Part shown: piece after piece, positions 61,449 to 64,000 of the stretch
Layout: every line of letters starts with the position of its first letter
How positions within the stretch are numbered: position 1 is the stretch's first letter
NCBI GenBank assembly: GCA_027627225.1
Contig: CM051033.1
Span: 52,486,410-52,550,409 of the forward strand
DNA from: Congeria kusceri
Taxonomy: Eukaryota; Mollusca; Bivalvia; Myida; Dreissenidae
DNA: 64,000 bases
Direction: 5' to 3'
Position numbers and translations under genes: made by a program
The notes under the pieces: generated by a model
What the model was told of the DNA's origin: nothing
Databases searched by the model: none
The model's input: the letters and a program-made list of their open reading frames with translations, nothing else

Positions 61449-61535
61449 CTGTCTTGGTATATCCGTCATGGGAATTCTTGTCTCTTTTTCCGCGACATCG
61501 TTCGTGTCGTTCTCGTCCGTGTAACTATTTCGTGG
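61449..61535 (-). CDS. Gene C cytoplasmic tail exon candidate
   Basis: 87 bases, phase 0-0, between CAATTTCAG and AGACAG/GTAGTA. Encodes PRNSYTDENDTNDVAEKETR and nine more residues; very acidic, with one tyrosine (SYTDE). The nearest upstream exon leaves in phase 1, so a connecting exon is missing from the model. Confidence 0.45.
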
Positions 61536-63962
61536 CTGAAATTGAAACGAACGAATGGCTCATGTGGTATTCCACATACAATACAATCAATACTATGCGA
61601 TATAGTAATGAACTCATGTGTCTATAATCTAAATTACATGCAAGATAGTGTTTGTAAAAATATAAAACATGAAACGTCTTTCAAAGCAGCAGTATCACTA
61701 AATATATTAGATACGGTAAAGCATTCGAATTTGTTCAATAACGTTTGTATCATAGTCGCACGAATACTAGTATTACCCTATGATATGATAAAGTGTTGAT
61801 ATTTGTAATTAGCATTCAAAACTATTATTCGTCTTTTGTATAAGGCATTTACAATATCTGCCATCGATGTTTAATCTAAGCTTGTTATTAAATATAAAAC
61901 AAACAAATCGTTACGCCAATACTCATATTCAAAGGACCTATATACATATTTCAAAAATGGAAACTGCCATATATCATGAAACGAAATAACAACTTATGAC
62001 ACAAACATATTGGAATAAGCTACCAATTACATTGTTGCAATTATAAATCAAGTTCAACGTTTATTAAAATATGTGCATCACTAACACTGTGATATATTAC
62101 ATAAAAATGCAATCTGGAATAATTGTGTCCATCTGAAATAATAGTAGATGGACGCTGATTCAGAGGTGTGTACGTTTTCTGTCTGTTAATTTACAAACAC
62201 TATTGTGAAAACGAGTCTTTTGTTTCAAAGAACTGTTTACTCAAAAATATATTATCCTCTACATTTATTGATCGATTCGCTTAGTAGACACGACGTTTGA
62301 CTAAAATGATACAGGTCTTCTCATTCGTGGTTTAATTTAAATTGATTGTTCCAGTATTTCATTTTCCTCTGCTGCTAAAAGTGTAAACACCTCATTGGAA
62401 AAACGAAAAATCTCACTGCATATTATCGTCGTAAAAAAATTATTTTTGTATCTGTTTTTACGTTTCAATTGCTAATTTGTTTTTACAAAAATCAAAGGCA
62501 TACCATTTTTGTGACGAGTCGCAAAAAACAACCTGAAAAATAAAATTGTCTTAATCATGTATAGGCTGCAGCTTTTTAAGCAATCTTCAATAAGACAAAA
62601 GTAATATACATCTTTGTTACGTTTGGTTTCTGTCATTTCTGTAGTTTTTATGTTAAATTAAACCGTGAGCGAAGTGTTTTAGAATTTGCCAAGCGATAGC
62701 CTCAGAGTACAAGAGATGACTGTACTGGATATCGTCACTCATATTTCATTCGAGATATTCATCCTCAATTCTCTAAAATGTATAGTAAGAACTGGACACC
62801 TCACATTAAAAAAGAACTGGAATTTTATTTAAACAAAAACAAAAACAAGCATCAATTCTGTTTTCAGTCCATGGTCTGACTATATTTATTTAGTTCCGTT
62901 GAAAGGCGAACTTATACATTGTTACATGCTTATCAGGATTAACATAATACTATAAACGGAGTTGGCGTATCTTCGCCTTATGTTTGCCGTATTATTATTT
63001 GATTCAGATGAATATTAATGTATACACAGATCGTAGTTGACGTGTTTTGTCGATATCATTTTTACAGAGTAGATACTACAACATGTATATATATTCAATG
63101 TGACTTTTTACAATATTTAGATCAATATAAAATATTATACCTTTGAAATCATAACATGCGCATAACAGTTTTATGCCGCTTTGAACAATACAGACAACAA
63201 ATACGCTTATTGTTAGTGTCAGCACAGCCCTCAGAGGTCCATTGACATTTTGTGCTGAAAATTGAACAATATGATGATAGTATATAATAGTATACAATTG
63301 TTAAAAAGTGAAATTCATGTGTCAGCTATATCATGTACGTTTCAATAAAATTTCTGATAAATTAGTTACATATTTAATATCCCACACTTGTTGAACAATA
63401 TTTGTCCATATAATATATAGACTATAAACATTTCAACAATGCATACGAAAGCATTTGAATTTTAAACATCAAATATTTGTTCTTGGGCGTGTTTCCTTGA
63501 AACCGAATTAACTAGAATATGTCGTGTACGTACGTTGATTACAGACGTTTTTTAAGTGTTGAATTTCATCCAGTATTTCAATGAACATCTTGGAGGTCAT
63601 CTGGTCTGAACTATTGTTAGAAATATTCGTAGTCAACGACATTATTTGAATGCTGAAACAATTTGATGATTTATAGGTTTCGCAAAAGGTATATGTCCCA
63701 AATGTTTCCTCTGTGTCCTTTGCTACGCTTAAAAATATTGCTCCATATCCAGAATATACAACGTCATAGTGTTTTTTAAGTGACTTGTCGATCATAAAGC
63801 ATACACCCTCTTGCGCGTCGCACTCTGCTATAATTCGTGTATTGTTCAACATGTCACTGAAGCGGATCGTTATGTCTGTGTTTGACATACATACAATGGT
63901 AGGAACTGTATCATGCTGCATTCGAAGCTGAACATCGCCAAGGACAACATGCATGTACGATC
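61449..63962 (-). CDS. Gene C: diverged Ig-domain membrane protein, 5' end outside window
   Basis: Minus-strand exons 63962-63534 (ectodomain) and 63254-63141 (TM) join in phase 1. Exon 61535-61449 (tail) fits only if another small exon with phase 1 in and 0 out lies between. The layout matches genes A and B, but the sequence is much diverged, and the ectodomain exon is longer (429 bases). First exons lie beyond 64000, and the 3' end is not identified. Probably another cell-surface receptor of the cluster. Confidence 0.55.
61536..63140 (-). other. Gene C intron
   Basis: Long intron between the TM and tail exon candidates. A stretch near 62340-62415 has an open acidic frame on the minus strand (NEVFTLLAAEENEILEQSI), but its phase does not fit either neighbour. 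No repeat element was recognised. Confidence 0.35.
63141..63254 (-). CDS. Gene C transmembrane exon
   Basis: 114 bases, phase 1-1, after AATTTTCAG and before AAAG/GTATAA. Encodes AVLTLTISVFVVCIVQSGIK, then LLCACYDFK. The helix is broken by Q-S-G in the middle, and the following positive charge is modest. It would be a single-pass segment. Confidence 0.55.
63534..63962 (-). CDS. Gene C Ig-like ectodomain exon
   Basis: Acceptor TTTGTTGTTTCAG and donor CAAC/GTACGT, phase 1-1, about 142 codons. Begins SYMHVVLGDVQLRM. Contains TIVCMSN, IIAECDAQEGVC and FGTYTFCETYKSSNC, so several cysteines. The last of these resembles an Ig F-strand G-x-Y-x-C with one residue inserted. Sequons NNTR and NNSS are present. 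Fold assignment is tentative. Confidence 0.55.
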
Positions 63963-64000
63963 CTGAAACAACAAATAAAAAAAATACATCAAACCTAAAC

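Overview
This window looks like nuclear DNA of a bivalve mollusc. It is AT-rich and intron-rich. It is full of short inverted-repeat elements, tRNA-derived SINEs, trinucleotide arrays and Ty3/Gypsy debris, and it has no long uninterrupted genes. The inverted-repeat element at 11209-11399 and the GACGCC-ending repeat at 59860-61225 are types I associate from memory with bivalves. The first suggests Dreissena (zebra or quagga mussel) in particular, but this needs a database search.

Bases 1-31500 are mostly repeats. They hold a Harbinger transposase relic (57-502), a 42/33-bp minisatellite (1664-2304), a family of inverted-repeat elements starting GGCGTAAA (2305-3604 and 6500-6831), and one orphan transmembrane exon on the minus strand (8062-8183). 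Then come a degenerate minisatellite split by a 593-bp element (8620-9756), several ACT/AGT arrays, and an element with perfect 80-bp arms (11759-12062). A block is present in three direct copies (about 12930-15150, 17553-23070, 23210-27760). A SINE at 31211-31518 has a perfect 11-bp target duplication. A possible THAP-domain fragment and promoter-like inverted sequences lie at 30-35 kb.

Bases 35988-64000 hold the most interesting content: three related genes for single-pass membrane proteins with an immunoglobulin-like domain and a tyrosine-rich cytoplasmic tail. Gene A (minus, 42182 to 35988) has a damaged ectodomain but an elaborate tail, with about a dozen D-P-L-Y-S/T-x-V motifs spread over normal exons and 22-25 base microexons. 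Gene B (plus, 50865-56010) can be read from initiator to stop through eight exon positions. It has a signal/Ig/stalk/TM/tail layout and ends in two tyrosine motifs, LRYENL and TQYITL, spaced as in an ITAM and individually resembling ITIM and ITSM. One of its tail exons is tandemly duplicated, and each copy has a different frameshift, so exon choice decides whether the tyrosine end is made. Gene C (minus, 63962 to 61449 and continuing beyond the right edge) is a more diverged member. A and B are head to head, and a truncated Ty3/Gypsy retroelement (43441-49150) lies between them.

The exon models come from reading splice sites, reading-frame phase and A/B homology by eye. There is no transcript evidence. 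Several frameshifts, especially a run of nine A's in gene A, could be sequencing errors. I infer that the cluster is a receptor family signalling through SH2-domain proteins; this is not shown.
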